DNA from: Lacinutrix mariniflava
GTDB lineage: Bacteria; Bacteroidota; Bacteroidia; Flavobacteriales; Flavobacteriaceae
Assembly: GCF_001418015.1 (NCBI RefSeq)
Contig: NZ_LIQG01000026.1
Span: 310,001-374,000 of the forward strand
Reading direction: 5' to 3'
DNA: 64,000 nt
The notes beneath the pieces are model-generated. The model was not told the DNA's origin. It made no database searches and saw only the letters and a list, made by a program, of their open reading frames with translations. Each line of letters opens with the position of its first letter. The stretch's first letter is position 1. The translations under genes and the position numbers were made by a program. Shown here piece by piece: positions 36,861-45,932 of this stretch.

Positions 36861-38552
36861 TTATTCCTGAATATCTCTCAATTTCAACTGCAAACTCACA
36901 TTGCCCTTCCACTCATTTTCATCAATAGAATACACTGCTTGAAATGGTTTATTTCCTTTTATCACACCTAATTTATCTCCTAAACCAAAACCAATACATA
37001 CTATTTGGTTACTATTGGGCTGTTTTACGGTAATTCGTAAATGTTTATCGTCTTCTCCAACACATTTACCATAACCAGTATCTTTAAGATTATCGCTCAT
37101 AAAAACTGGTGACATATTTCCTGGTCCAAAAGGTGCAAACTGACTTAAAATGCGATAAAATTTATCTGAAATATCGTTAAGTTCAATTTGTCTATCAATT
37201 GTAATTTCCTGAGTCAACAATCTTTTATCAATTGTAGCTTCCACAACGTCTTCAAACTTTTGCTTGAAGGCTTCGTAGTTTTCTTCTTTTAATGTTAAAC
37301 CAGCAGCATATTTATGGCCTCCAAATTGCTCGATATGTTCAGAGCAAGCTTCTAAGGCATTATAAACATCGAATCCTTTTACAGAACGTGCAGATGCGGC
37401 TAATTTATCACCACTTTTAGTAAATACTAATGTTGGCCTATAATAGGTTTCTATTAATCTACTTGCAACAATACCAATAACACCTTTATGCCAATCTTCT
37501 TGATAAACTACAGAGGTTACGCGCTCTTTTTCGTTATTATCTTCAACTTGTTGTAAAGCTTCAATAGTAATTTGCTTATCTGCTTCTCTCCTATCTGTAT
37601 TAAAATCTTCTATCTCTTTAGCACAAACCTCAGCTGCTTCAACATTGGTTTCGGTTAATAAATCTACGGCATATTGACCGTGTTTCATTCTGCCTGCTGC
37701 ATTTATTCTTGGCGCAATTACAAACACAACATCTGTAATGGTTAGTGTTTCTTTTTTAATTTGATTTATAATCGCCTTAAATCCTACTCGCGGATTTTGG
37801 TTAATAACCTGTAAACCATGAAAAGCTAGAATTCTATTTTCTCCAGTAATAGGTACAATATCGGCTCCAATAGCCGTAGCTACTAAATCTAGATATTCTA
37901 TTAAGTCTTCAATGGTTTTTCCTTTTTTAGATGCTAATGCTTGAATTAATTTAAAACCAACACCACAACCACATAACTCATCGTAAGGATAATTACAATC
38001 GTTTTGTTTTGGGTCTAAAATGGCAACTGCACTTGGTACTATGTCTCCTGGTCTGTGGTGATCGCAAATTATAAAATCGATATTTTTTTCTTCCGCGTAA
38101 GCGACTTTATCAATTGCTTTTATTCCACAATCTAAAGCAATAATTAAAGTAAAATTATTGTCTTCGGCAAAATCGATACCTTTAAAAGAGACACCATAAC
38201 CTTCGCCATAACGGTCTGGAATATATGTGGCTACATTAGGATATTCGGTTTTTAAATAAGAAGACATTAATGACACCGCAGTTGTGCCGTCTACATCGTA
38301 ATCGCCATAAACCAATATATTTTCATTGTTCTCTATCGCTTTTTCTATACGCTCAACCGCTTTCTGCATATCTTTCATTAAAAAAGGATCGTGCAAATCT
38401 TCTAATCTTGGTCTAAAGAAATCTTTGGCTTGCTCGTAAGTTTCTATTCCTCTTTGGGCAAGAAGCGCAGCAATAGGTTCTTCCACCTGCAATGCATGCT
38501 GTAAAAACTGTACAGTTTCAAGATTAGGTTTTGGCTTTAGAGTCCAGCGCAT
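36861..38552 (-). CDS. recJ: Single-stranded-DNA-specific exonuclease RecJ
   Basis: A 563-residue 5'-3' exonuclease of the DHH superfamily, acting in recombination and repair. The YGDYDVDGTTAVSLM motif (residues about 80-94) and DHHRPGD (about 165-171) give the metal centre. The DHHA1 region includes RINAAGRMKHGQYAVDLL and GHKYAAGLTLKEENYEAF, and an OB-fold follows at the C-terminus. Length matches the family. It is followed by the MFS gene after 18 bases. Confidence 0.96.
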   Translation of the reverse strand: MRWTLKPKPNLETVQFLQHALQVEEPIAALLAQRGIETYEQAKDFFRPRLEDLHDPFLMKDMQKAVERIEKAIENNENILVYGDYDVDGTTAVSLMSSYLKTEYPNVATYIPDRYGEGYGVSFKGIDFAEDNNFTLIIALDCGIKAIDKVAYAEEKNIDFIICDHHRPGDIVPSAVAILDPKQNDCNYPYDELCGCGVGFKLIQALASKKGKTIEDLIEYLDLVATAIGADIVPITGENRILAFHGLQVINQNPRVGFKAIINQIKKETLTITDVVFVIAPRINAAGRMKHGQYAVDLLTETNVEAAEVCAKEIEDFNTDRREADKQITIEALQQVEDNNEKERVTSVVYQEDWHKGVIGIVASRLIETYYRPTLVFTKSGDKLAASARSVKGFDVYNALEACSEHIEQFGGHKYAAGLTLKEENYEAFKQKFEDVVEATIDKRLLTQEITIDRQIELNDISDKFYRILSQFAPFGPGNMSPVFMSDNLKDTGYGKCVGEDDKHLRITVKQPNSNQIVCIGFGLGDKLGVIKGNKPFQAVYSIDENEWKGNVSLQLKLRDIQE

Positions 38553-38628
38553 AGTTAAGTAAAAAGTTAAAAACAGAGTAAAGTTTCTTAATTAATAAGA
38601 GACTTCCCTTTGCTCTAAATGACAATAA

Positions 38629-39051
38629 TTAATTATTATGAAAATGAATTTTTGTTTCAACCTTAGAAAACTGACGAAACATTTCCATGACACCACAATA
38701 TTTTTCGACTGAAAGATTAACGGCTTTTGTTATCTTTTTTTCGTCTAAAGCGTTACCATAAAAATGATAATCTACAATTACTGTATGGTATATTTTTGGG
38801 TGTTCGTCTGTAAGTTCACCTTCAACTTCAATTTTTAAATCTGAAAATTCTGTTTTCATTTTTTCGGCAACAGAAACAACATCTAAACCAGAACATGCTG
38901 CTAAAGACGATAACATTGCTGCTTTTGGTCTTAACGGTTTGTAAGGGTCGTTTACATCTTCGGTTACACCTAAGTTAAAGTTAAAACCACTTGGGTTATC
39001 GCTTTCAAAAACCATTTTTTCTTTCCAAACAGTTGTTACTTTATCTGCCAT
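38629..39051 (-). CDS. OsmC family peroxiredoxin-like protein
   Basis: A 140-residue small dimeric enzyme of the OsmC/Ohr group that reduces organic hydroperoxides. The two conserved Cys are in LAACSGLDVVSVAEKM and KYCGVMEMFRQ. The C-terminal half fits the OsmC fold. It is divergent from the AhpD-like gene at 39145 and shares a short control region with it, which suggests joint response to peroxide. Confidence 0.88.
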   Translation of the reverse strand: MADKVTTVWKEKMVFESDNPSGFNFNLGVTEDVNDPYKPLRPKAAMLSSLAACSGLDVVSVAEKMKTEFSDLKIEVEGELTDEHPKIYHTVIVDYHFYGNALDEKKITKAVNLSVEKYCGVMEMFRQFSKVETKIHFHNN

Positions 39052-39081
39052 AATTGAATATTTTTTTGTTTATTGATGGTT

Positions 39082-39114
39082 AACTCACCTATACTTTTTA
39101 AATTTGAGTGAGTT
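39082..39114. promoter_or_regulatory. Inverted repeat and -7 box between osmC and ahpD-like genes
   Basis: AACTCAC at 39082-39088 and GTGAGTT at 39108-39114 are exact inverse complements and frame a perfect plus-strand -7 box TAAATTTG at 39099-39106. A repressor bound here could control both divergent genes. The half-site matches that at the sod promoter. Confidence 0.4.
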
Positions 39115-39144
39115 CAATCAAAAATACTATTAAAAAACAAATAT

Positions 39145-39735
39145 ATGCCATTAGTAACGCCATTAGATGCAGAACACGATTTAGAAACAAAAAAATTAGC
39201 AGAGTTCTTTAATGAGACATTAGGCTTTTGCCCAAATTCTGTATTGACCATGCAGCGCAGACCAGCCATTTCTAAAGCTTTTATAAATTTAAACAAAGCT
39301 GTAATGGCTAATGAAGGCAAAGTAACCTCAGCCTTAAAACGTATGATTGCTTGGGTTTCTAGTAATGCCACTGGTTGCCGTTACTGTCAAGCACATGCTA
39401 TTAGAGCTGCAGAGCGTTACAGAGCAGAACAAGAGCAGTTAGATAATATTTGGGAGTACAGAACGCATGCCGCTTTTAGTGATGCTGAGCGTGCTGCTTT
39501 AGATTTTTCGTTAGCAGCCTCACAAGTACCAAATGCTGTTGATGCAGATATACAAAAACGTTTACATGCACATTGGACTGAAGGTGAAATTGTAGAAATG
39601 TTAGGTGTTATTTCTTTATTCGGGTACCTTAACCGTTGGAACGATTCTATGGGAACAACGCTTGAAGAAGATGCTATTGAAAGTGGAGATCAATACCTAG
39701 GAAAACATGGTTTTGAAGTTGGGAAGCATGTTTAA
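39145..39735 (+). CDS. AhpD-like carboxymuconolactone decarboxylase-family protein
   Basis: A 196-residue protein with the AhpD-type redox motif Cys78-Arg-Tyr-Cys81-x2-His84 (SSNATGCRYCQAHA), able to act as an alkylhydroperoxidase. The C-terminal half repeats helical segments (HAHWTEGEIVEMLGVISLFGYLNRWND). The family also includes true decarboxylases, which lack the CxxC. Divergent from the OsmC gene; ended by a strong terminator. Confidence 0.88.
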   Translation: MPLVTPLDAEHDLETKKLAEFFNETLGFCPNSVLTMQRRPAISKAFINLNKAVMANEGKVTSALKRMIAWVSSNATGCRYCQAHAIRAAERYRAEQEQLDNIWEYRTHAAFSDAERAALDFSLAASQVPNAVDADIQKRLHAHWTEGEIVEMLGVISLFGYLNRWNDSMGTTLEEDAIESGDQYLGKHGFEVGKHV

Positions 39736-39760
39736 TTAATAAAAGAATATTCTAAAAAAA

Positions 39761-39805
39761 GAAAAACCTTACCAACTCAAGAACACTTGAATGGTAAGGT
39801 TTTTC
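39761..39805. terminator. Terminator between convergent ahpD-like and PBP1A genes
   Basis: GAAAAACCTTACCA (39761-39774) pairs perfectly with TGGTAAGGTTTTTC (39792-39805), with a smaller nested pairing in the loop. A- and T-rich ends allow it to act in either direction. Confidence 0.85.
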
Positions 39806-39866
39806 TTTTCTATAATACTATTAATCTCGACGCTCTTTGCTTAGCTATGAGTGACAGATTTTAAAC

Positions 39867-42224
39867 TTACAACTCTAAACCATCAGGAATATCTTCCGTT
39901 GGTGTATCACTATCACCATCTGGGTTATCTGCTTGATATTTACTACAGTCTACTTCTATAGACAAATTTTTAGGCCTTTCAAATGCTTCTTTAGATACTT
40001 TTAAAGCTTCATCTTCATAACAACTCTTCATATACATTCCCCAAATAGGTAATGCCATTGCTGCTCCTTGCCCATAAGTTATACTCTTAAAGTGTGCTGC
40101 CCTATCTTCTGCTCCAACCCAAACTCCAGTAACTAAGTTTGGCACCATTCCCATAAACCAACCATCACTCTGATTCTGTGTAGTTCCTGTTTTTCCTGCT
40201 ATTGGGTTTTTAAACTCGTAAGGATAACCTGTTATAATTTCTGGGTAAACACCTGTTTTTGGCATCCACGTTCTACGTAATCGTGAACCTGAACCACTTT
40301 GAGTAACACCTTCCATTAACTTTACAGTTACGTATGCAGATTCTGCACTTAGCACATCTCTAGTCTCTGGTGTAAACTGATATAAAACCGTTCCATTTTT
40401 ATCTTCAATACGCTCAATCATTACTGGTTTTGTATATACACCTTGGTTAGCAAAAGCTGAATAAGCACCAACCATTTCGTAAACACTAATATCTGGAGTT
40501 CCTAAAGCAATTGAAGGTACTTCTGGTATTTCTGAGGTAATACCTAAACGCCTTGCTAAATCGGCAACTGGCTGTGGCCCTACTTTATCCATTAAACGCG
40601 CAGTAACGGTATTAACAGAATTTGCTAATGCATCTTTAAGTGTTTTATCTCCACCATAATCACCACCATCGTTACCTGGCGACCATGGCTCTGGATTACC
40701 ATATTTATTAGCTGCAATTGTTATTTGAGATAATGGTAATTTATCGCAAGGAGACATGTGCAATTGATCTATTGCTGTTGCATAAACAAACGGTTTAAAA
40801 GTAGATCCTACTTGACGTTTACCTTGCTTTACCATATCGTACTGAAAATGTCTATAGTTCATACCACCAACCCAAGCTTTTACGTGACCTGTTTGTGGAT
40901 CCATACTCATCATTCCTGTGCGTAAAAAAGATTTATAATAACGCATAGAATCCATAGGTTTCATGATAGTATCTACTTCGCTAGCTTTACCATCTATCCA
41001 TTTAAAAACCGTCATTTTTGTTGGTTTCTCAAATGATGCTTCTATTTCTTTATCACTCTTTCCTTGTTTTTTAAGAATCCTCCAGCGCTCTCCGCGTCGC
41101 ATACCATCGTTAAGAAGTTTTTCAACTTCAGATTTATTTAAATCTAAAAATGGAGCTGTAGGGTTTCTTTCAGGAGTATTTTGATTAAAGAACTCTGCTT
41201 GCAACCTTGGCATATGTCTACCAACTGCATCTTCTGCATATTTTTGCATTCTTGAATCTAACGTTACAAAAACCTTTAAACCATCACTGTTAATATTGTA
41301 TTTTTCACCATCGGGCTTTCTATTGCCCTTATCTTTTGTCCAGTCTTTCATCCAGCTTCTCAAGTACTCTCTAAAATAAGTTGCAGATCCAGAGTTGTGA
41401 GTTTGAGGCGTGAATCTTAAATCTAATTCTGTTTTCTGTAAAGAATCTTTAACGGCTTTATCTATAAAACCATATCTATTCATTTGATACAATACTACAT
41501 TTCTACGGTTTTTAACACCTACCGGGTTTCTTGATGGTATTGGATTATAAAATGAAGAGTTTTTAAACATCCCAACAAGCATTGCTGCTTCTTTAACATC
41601 TAAATCTTTAGGTTCTTTATTAAAATAAATATTTGAAGCAGAACGAATACCATCTCCATTATTACCAAAATCATAAATATTAAAATATTGAGCTATAATT
41701 TCTTCTTTTGTGTATTGACGCTCAAGACGAATCGCTATAATCCATTCTTTTGCTTTCTGAATAACTCTTTCTACAATGTTTTTTGAACCTTCACCATGAA
41801 ACAAAAGCTTAGCTAACTGCTGAGAAATAGTACTTGCACCACCTCCTGAACCAAGCGTAACAATTGCTCTCAATGTTCCTTTAGCGTCAATTCCCGAATG
41901 TTCATGATAACGAGCATCTTCGGTTGCTATAAGAGCATCTACTAAATTTTTTGATAAATCGTTATATTTAACGGGTGTTCTATTATCATTAAAATAAAAT
42001 TTTGATAACGTTTTACCATCACTCGAAATAACTTCTGTTGCCAAATTTGTTTTAGGGTTTTCTAAAACAGTGTGATCTGGCATTTCACCAAAAGCTCCCC
42101 AAGAAGCTAATAAGAATAGTAATGCTACTGAGAAAATTCCTCCTAAAAATATCATCCAGAACCAACGCACGTATTTGTCGAAACCTTGATGATCTTGTGT
42201 TTGTTTTGTTTTTGTCTTTGCCAT
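39867..42224 (-). CDS. Penicillin-binding protein 1A, bifunctional
   Basis: A 785-residue peptidoglycan synthase. Membrane anchor at about 20-42, then the glycosyltransferase GT51 domain (ATEDARYHEHSGID, GGGASTISQQLAKLLF, with the catalytic Glu in TEDARY). The transpeptidase domain has SxxK in GSTFKPFVYATAID (about residue 470), SVNTVTARL and KTGTTQNQSDGWF. The C-terminal acidic tail ends DGLEL. It lies downstream of gldH and ricT in the same orientation. Confidence 0.95.
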   Translation of the reverse strand: MAKTKTKQTQDHQGFDKYVRWFWMIFLGGIFSVALLFLLASWGAFGEMPDHTVLENPKTNLATEVISSDGKTLSKFYFNDNRTPVKYNDLSKNLVDALIATEDARYHEHSGIDAKGTLRAIVTLGSGGGASTISQQLAKLLFHGEGSKNIVERVIQKAKEWIIAIRLERQYTKEEIIAQYFNIYDFGNNGDGIRSASNIYFNKEPKDLDVKEAAMLVGMFKNSSFYNPIPSRNPVGVKNRRNVVLYQMNRYGFIDKAVKDSLQKTELDLRFTPQTHNSGSATYFREYLRSWMKDWTKDKGNRKPDGEKYNINSDGLKVFVTLDSRMQKYAEDAVGRHMPRLQAEFFNQNTPERNPTAPFLDLNKSEVEKLLNDGMRRGERWRILKKQGKSDKEIEASFEKPTKMTVFKWIDGKASEVDTIMKPMDSMRYYKSFLRTGMMSMDPQTGHVKAWVGGMNYRHFQYDMVKQGKRQVGSTFKPFVYATAIDQLHMSPCDKLPLSQITIAANKYGNPEPWSPGNDGGDYGGDKTLKDALANSVNTVTARLMDKVGPQPVADLARRLGITSEIPEVPSIALGTPDISVYEMVGAYSAFANQGVYTKPVMIERIEDKNGTVLYQFTPETRDVLSAESAYVTVKLMEGVTQSGSGSRLRRTWMPKTGVYPEIITGYPYEFKNPIAGKTGTTQNQSDGWFMGMVPNLVTGVWVGAEDRAAHFKSITYGQGAAMALPIWGMYMKSCYEDEALKVSKEAFERPKNLSIEVDCSKYQADNPDGDSDTPTEDIPDGLEL

Positions 42225-42305
42225 TTAAATAATTGCCTAGTGTACTTAAAGTATTATCCACCCGATAACGATAAGTATAATACATACCGTTAAGAGCTCT
42301 TTTTT

Positions 42306-42794
42306 TTATTCTGTTTTTTCTATTCTAAAACCAATGTCTGTAATGCCTTCCAAATTAGCAACACCATTAACCTCACCGTTTTCACGCATAGCGTGTTTTA
42401 TATTTACAGTATAATCTCCAGTTTCACTAAATATTACACCTTCTTTATACCAAAACTTATTCTCTTTTACACTAGATAATCCAGTACCTAAGAACTCTCC
42501 ATTTGGTTTTGTCATTTTGTATTCTAATGTATCTACGACACTTTTTCCGTGTGGAAAATTCATTTCAACAATTAAAAACAAATTACTGTATTTGTATGCA
42601 TCTGTATTACGCAAATTAACAAACAAATTATAGGCTTTAGTTGAGTCTGGAGGACTAACGTTAAAGCTTATAGTTTTATCTTTATTCCAAACTTCTGGAA
42701 CAGTTTCATAATCATCAAAAACACCTTTAGAATCGCAAGACACCAAAAATAAACTTAAAAATAAAAAACAATAAAACAATCTATTTTGCATCAT
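42306..42794 (-). CDS. gldH: Gliding motility lipoprotein GldH
   Basis: A roughly 162-residue lipoprotein; the start is set at the tandem ATG 42794/42791 (MMQNRLFYCFLF), since the longer frame adds basic, unconserved residues. The signal peptide ends LFLVSCDSKGVF, giving the lipobox Cys. The domain with NLFLIVEMNFPHGKSVVDTLEYKM is typical of GldH, needed for Flavobacterium gliding and for type IX secretion. It overlaps ricT by 11-14 bases in another frame, so the two are translationally coupled. Confidence 0.9.
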   Translation of the reverse strand: MMQNRLFYCFLFLSLFLVSCDSKGVFDDYETVPEVWNKDKTISFNVSPPDSTKAYNLFVNLRNTDAYKYSNLFLIVEMNFPHGKSVVDTLEYKMTKPNGEFLGTGLSSVKENKFWYKEGVIFSETGDYTVNIKHAMRENGEVNGVANLEGITDIGFRIEKTE

Positions 42795-44106
42795 TAGCGT
42801 TGTTTTCAGGCTTGCTTTGAGTCTTCCCTTGAGGTCTCGGTCTCGGTTTTGCCTTCGGTCTTGGATTGGGTTTCGGATTAGGTTTCGGCTTAGGATTAGG
42901 CTTCGGCTTAGGTTTGTTTTGCTGCCCACTTTGAGGCTTTTTATTTGTATTAGTGTTGGAAACAGTTTTCTTATTACGATTGCGGTTCTTATTGTTGTTA
43001 CGTTTTTTATTCCCTTTTGGACTATCGAAACGTGTTAAACTATCTTGACCAACAACATTTTCGAATTCAACTTTTACCTCTTCTACTAATTCTAAAGCAT
43101 ACTCTTCAAGGCTAGCAATCTTTTCTTTATTCTTGTTTATTTCTATAATTTCTCTAGCTTGATCTGTAGTTATTTTATGCCAGTTCATCCACTCACCTTC
43201 GTAAGCATACCACATGTGTCCTTGAAAAATATCTGTTTTCTGGCATACTGCTGTTCCTTTTTTCGTGTATAGTTTTGTATCTGCTTTTGGAAACGCCTTT
43301 AAAGCATCTTGATACGAGTCTAACTCGTAATTTAAACAGCATTTTAACTTACCACATTGTCCTGCTAATTTTTGTGGATTTAAAGACAATTGTTGGTAAC
43401 GTGCTGCACTTGTGCTTACAGATCTAAAATCTGTTAACCAAGTAGAACAGCATAACTCACGCCCACATGATCCAATACCACCAAGTCTTGAAGCTTCTTG
43501 TCTAAAGCCAACTTGTTTCATTTCTATTCGTGTTCTAAACTCGCGAGCAAATACTTTTATAAGATCTCTAAAGTCTACACGTTCTTCAGCTGTGTAATAA
43601 AATGTTGCTTTACTGGCATCACCTTGAAACTCGATATCCGAAATCTTCATATGAAGCTTTAAATCGATAGCGTATTGTCGTGCGCGAACCTTCATTGGTT
43701 CTTCTTTATCACGCGCATCGCTCCAAATGTCTATATCTTTTTGAGAAGCTTTTCTGTAAATTTTTAAGACATCCTCTGGCTTTTCGTTAATTTTTTTGCG
43801 TTTCATTTGTACGCGAACTAACTCACCTGTTAAGGTTACCATACCAATATCGTGGCCAGATTGTGCTTGAGTAGCAACAATATCTCCAATTGCTAATGTT
43901 AAATTTTCTGTGTTTTTATAGTAGTGTTTTCTTCCGTTTTTAAAACGAACTTCAACAAAATCGAAAGGTTTTTCTCCGTTTGGTAGAGACATGTTTGCTA
44001 ACCAATCGAAAACGGTTAACTTATTACAACTGTCTGTACCACAAGTACCATTATTTTTGCAGCCACCTGGTTGGCCATCTTTAGTTGTGCAACTTGCGCA
44101 AGCCAT
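42781..44106 (-). CDS. RicT/PSP1 domain protein
   Basis: A 441-residue protein of the PSP1/YaaT (RicT) family. In Bacillus RicT acts with RicA and RicF on RNA processing. The Cys-rich N-terminus (MACASCTTKDGQPGGCKNNGTCG) and the body (GGIGSCGRELCCSTWLTDF, LKCCLNYELDSY) may bind an iron-sulfur cluster or metal. The C-terminal 90 residues are a low-complexity Lys/Pro/Arg/Asn tail, with repeated PKPK and NPKP units, that could bind nucleic acid. The DNA of the tail is repetitive. Upstream of gldH with overlap. Confidence 0.9.
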   Translation of the reverse strand: MACASCTTKDGQPGGCKNNGTCGTDSCNKLTVFDWLANMSLPNGEKPFDFVEVRFKNGRKHYYKNTENLTLAIGDIVATQAQSGHDIGMVTLTGELVRVQMKRKKINEKPEDVLKIYRKASQKDIDIWSDARDKEEPMKVRARQYAIDLKLHMKISDIEFQGDASKATFYYTAEERVDFRDLIKVFAREFRTRIEMKQVGFRQEASRLGGIGSCGRELCCSTWLTDFRSVSTSAARYQQLSLNPQKLAGQCGKLKCCLNYELDSYQDALKAFPKADTKLYTKKGTAVCQKTDIFQGHMWYAYEGEWMNWHKITTDQAREIIEINKNKEKIASLEEYALELVEEVKVEFENVVGQDSLTRFDSPKGNKKRNNNKNRNRNKKTVSNTNTNKKPQSGQQNKPKPKPNPKPKPNPKPNPRPKAKPRPRPQGKTQSKPENNANDAK

Positions 44107-44317
44107 ATTATGTAGATATATTGATTCTAAACACCTTACGCCATTTTAAACAAATGGTTTATGTGCTAGAAGACGATTAATATTATTCTATTTTATACTG
44201 AAGTATACTGTTTTCAGCTTAAAATAAAATCTAACGGTAAAGATAAGATTATTATTATGACTTTGAAATATAAAAAAAGCGGCATTCCAAACAGCCCTTA
44301 ACTCAACTAAAATTGCG

Positions 44318-45385
44318 TTAACTCTTCTTAAAAGTTTCAAAAATATTACGTAAATCTTTTTTATAAGGTAAATGATTTGCTCGTCCTTTTTTAAAAATAT
44401 CATTACTGTTACCTTGGCCTTTTCTTAGTTCTTTTTGCTCCTCAAAAGGTAATGCATGAATTTCTTGACAAGTAGTTGAACAACAATTATTCATTTCTTC
44501 TTTACAATTATCGCATTGTAAAAATAGTAAATGACAAGCATCGTTTGCGCAGTTTGTATGTATATCGAAAGGGTCTCCACATTGATGACATTTAGCGATA
44601 ACATCTTCACTAATTTTTTCGGCACGCCTATCGTCGAAAACAAAGTTCTTACCGATAAACTTATTTTCTATACCTTCAGCATTTACTTGTCTGGTATATT
44701 CTATAATTCCACCTTCAAGCTGGTACACATTTTGAAACCCTTTATGCTTGTAATAAGCACTTGCTTTTTCGCAGCGAATTCCTCCTGTGCAATACATTAA
44801 AAGATTTTTTTCTTCTTTATGCTCGCGTAAATCGGCTTCAATAATATCTAAACTTTCTCGAAATGTATCTACATCTGGAGTAACTGCGCCATCAAAATGA
44901 CCAATTTCGCTTTCGTAATGATTTCTCATATCTACACAAACCGTATTTGGATTTGCTAGCATTTCATTAAAATCCTTAGCAGAAAGGTGCACTCCTTTGT
45001 TTGTAACATCGAAAGTCTCATCATTTAAACCATCTGCTACAATTTTGTTTCTCACTTTTACCTTAAGCTTTAAAAAAGACATATTATCTTGTTCTACAGC
45101 TATATTTAAACGGATGCCGTTTAAAAAATCGATACTGTCTAAATGTGTTTTAAAAGCCTCGAAATTTTCGGCTGGAAGAGATAGTTGCGCATTTATTCCT
45201 TCTTGAGCTACGTAAATACGTCCTAAAACGTCTAAACTGTCCCATTTAATAAATAAATCGTCACGTAATTGTTGTGTGTTGCCAATTTGAGCGTAAACGT
45301 AAAACGATAATGTTAAACGGTCTTTCCCAGCTTTTTCTATAAGCTCTGCTCTTTCTTTGGCGCTTAATTTGTTGTACAGTTGCAT
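44318..45385 (-). CDS. trhO: tRNA uridine(34) hydroxylase, rhodanese-type
   Basis: A 355-residue enzyme that hydroxylates U34 of certain tRNAs (formerly YceA). An N-terminal UPF0176 domain (LSFYVYAQIGNTQQLRDDL, GRIYVAQEGINAQLS) is followed by a rhodanese domain with catalytic Cys in YCTGGIRCEKA (about residue 190-200). A C-terminal zinc-finger-like Cys set (CHQCG, CDNCKEEMNNCC) follows, which is common in this family. Single gene, divergent from the orphan peptide and recA region. Confidence 0.93.
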   Translation of the reverse strand: MQLYNKLSAKERAELIEKAGKDRLTLSFYVYAQIGNTQQLRDDLFIKWDSLDVLGRIYVAQEGINAQLSLPAENFEAFKTHLDSIDFLNGIRLNIAVEQDNMSFLKLKVKVRNKIVADGLNDETFDVTNKGVHLSAKDFNEMLANPNTVCVDMRNHYESEIGHFDGAVTPDVDTFRESLDIIEADLREHKEEKNLLMYCTGGIRCEKASAYYKHKGFQNVYQLEGGIIEYTRQVNAEGIENKFIGKNFVFDDRRAEKISEDVIAKCHQCGDPFDIHTNCANDACHLLFLQCDNCKEEMNNCCSTTCQEIHALPFEEQKELRKGQGNSNDIFKKGRANHLPYKKDLRNIFETFKKS

Positions 45386-45580
45386 GCTATACTATGTTTT
45401 TAAGGTTAAAGAATTCTCATCTAATGTTCTACTAAGAAAATATAATGAGTTTGTGGCGCAAAGGTATTGATTTATCTTAAAAAAGCAAGAGGTTCAAGAT
45501 TCGGAAATAAGTTTAGGATAATTAAACCTTAGAAAATAAATTTCAGCTCCACTTATTTATTTTGATTTTTAAACAAAAAA

Positions 45581-45605
45581 AGTCCTTTGCGCTCTGCAAA
45601 GGACT
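45581..45605 (-). terminator. Terminator of the orphan peptide gene
   Basis: AGTCCTTTGC pairs with GCAAAGGACT around a 5-base loop. On the minus strand a run of seven T follows, while the plus side is not T-rich enough to be sure. It lies 55 bases after the peptide stop and 196 bases before trhO starts, so it isolates the peptide gene. Confidence 0.8.
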
Positions 45606-45659
45606 TTTAATAGACTAACTCGTTATTAATTTTTTTTATTTCTAAAAAAAACAAACGAG

Positions 45660-45752
45660 CTAACCTCCATCGGCTTTACAGCTACTGTTTACTAAAACAG
45701 ATACTGAAACACCTAATGCATTTGATGTTAATACTTTTTTTAAATATTTCAT
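45660..45752 (-). CDS. Orphan 30-residue peptide, possible lipopeptide precursor
   Basis: The ORF opens MKYLKKVLTSNALGV, continues with a moderately hydrophobic core and ends NSSCKADGG. It has its own terminator and a -7-like box (TAATTTTT, minus strand 45773-45766), and nothing else lies in this 547-base gap. The basic-then-hydrophobic-then-Cys plan looks like a lipoprotein signal peptide with a six-residue mature part (C-K-A-D-G-G), although Asn at lipobox -3 is atypical. No modification enzyme lies next to it. Function unknown. Confidence 0.5.
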   Translation of the reverse strand: MKYLKKVLTSNALGVSVSVLVNSSCKADGG

Positions 45753-45932
45753 GTTACTACACTTTAAAAATTAGACATGAACTCTTAAAAAATGCGGTTA
45801 ATTTTTCTTTTTCATAGCTAAAACTTTCCCACCTTTATTACTAGATGCAAAAATGTTTAAAAGGTTGCGTTGGAAATTAAAAAAAAGATTAAAAAGTAGT
45901 ATTTTAGCATGAATTAAAGAAAAAAACAGACT

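Noticed and set aside
42817-43038. Plus-strand ORF opposite the RicT Lys/Pro tail
   Set aside because: An Arg/Leu-rich shadow of repetitive DNA coding for the tail.
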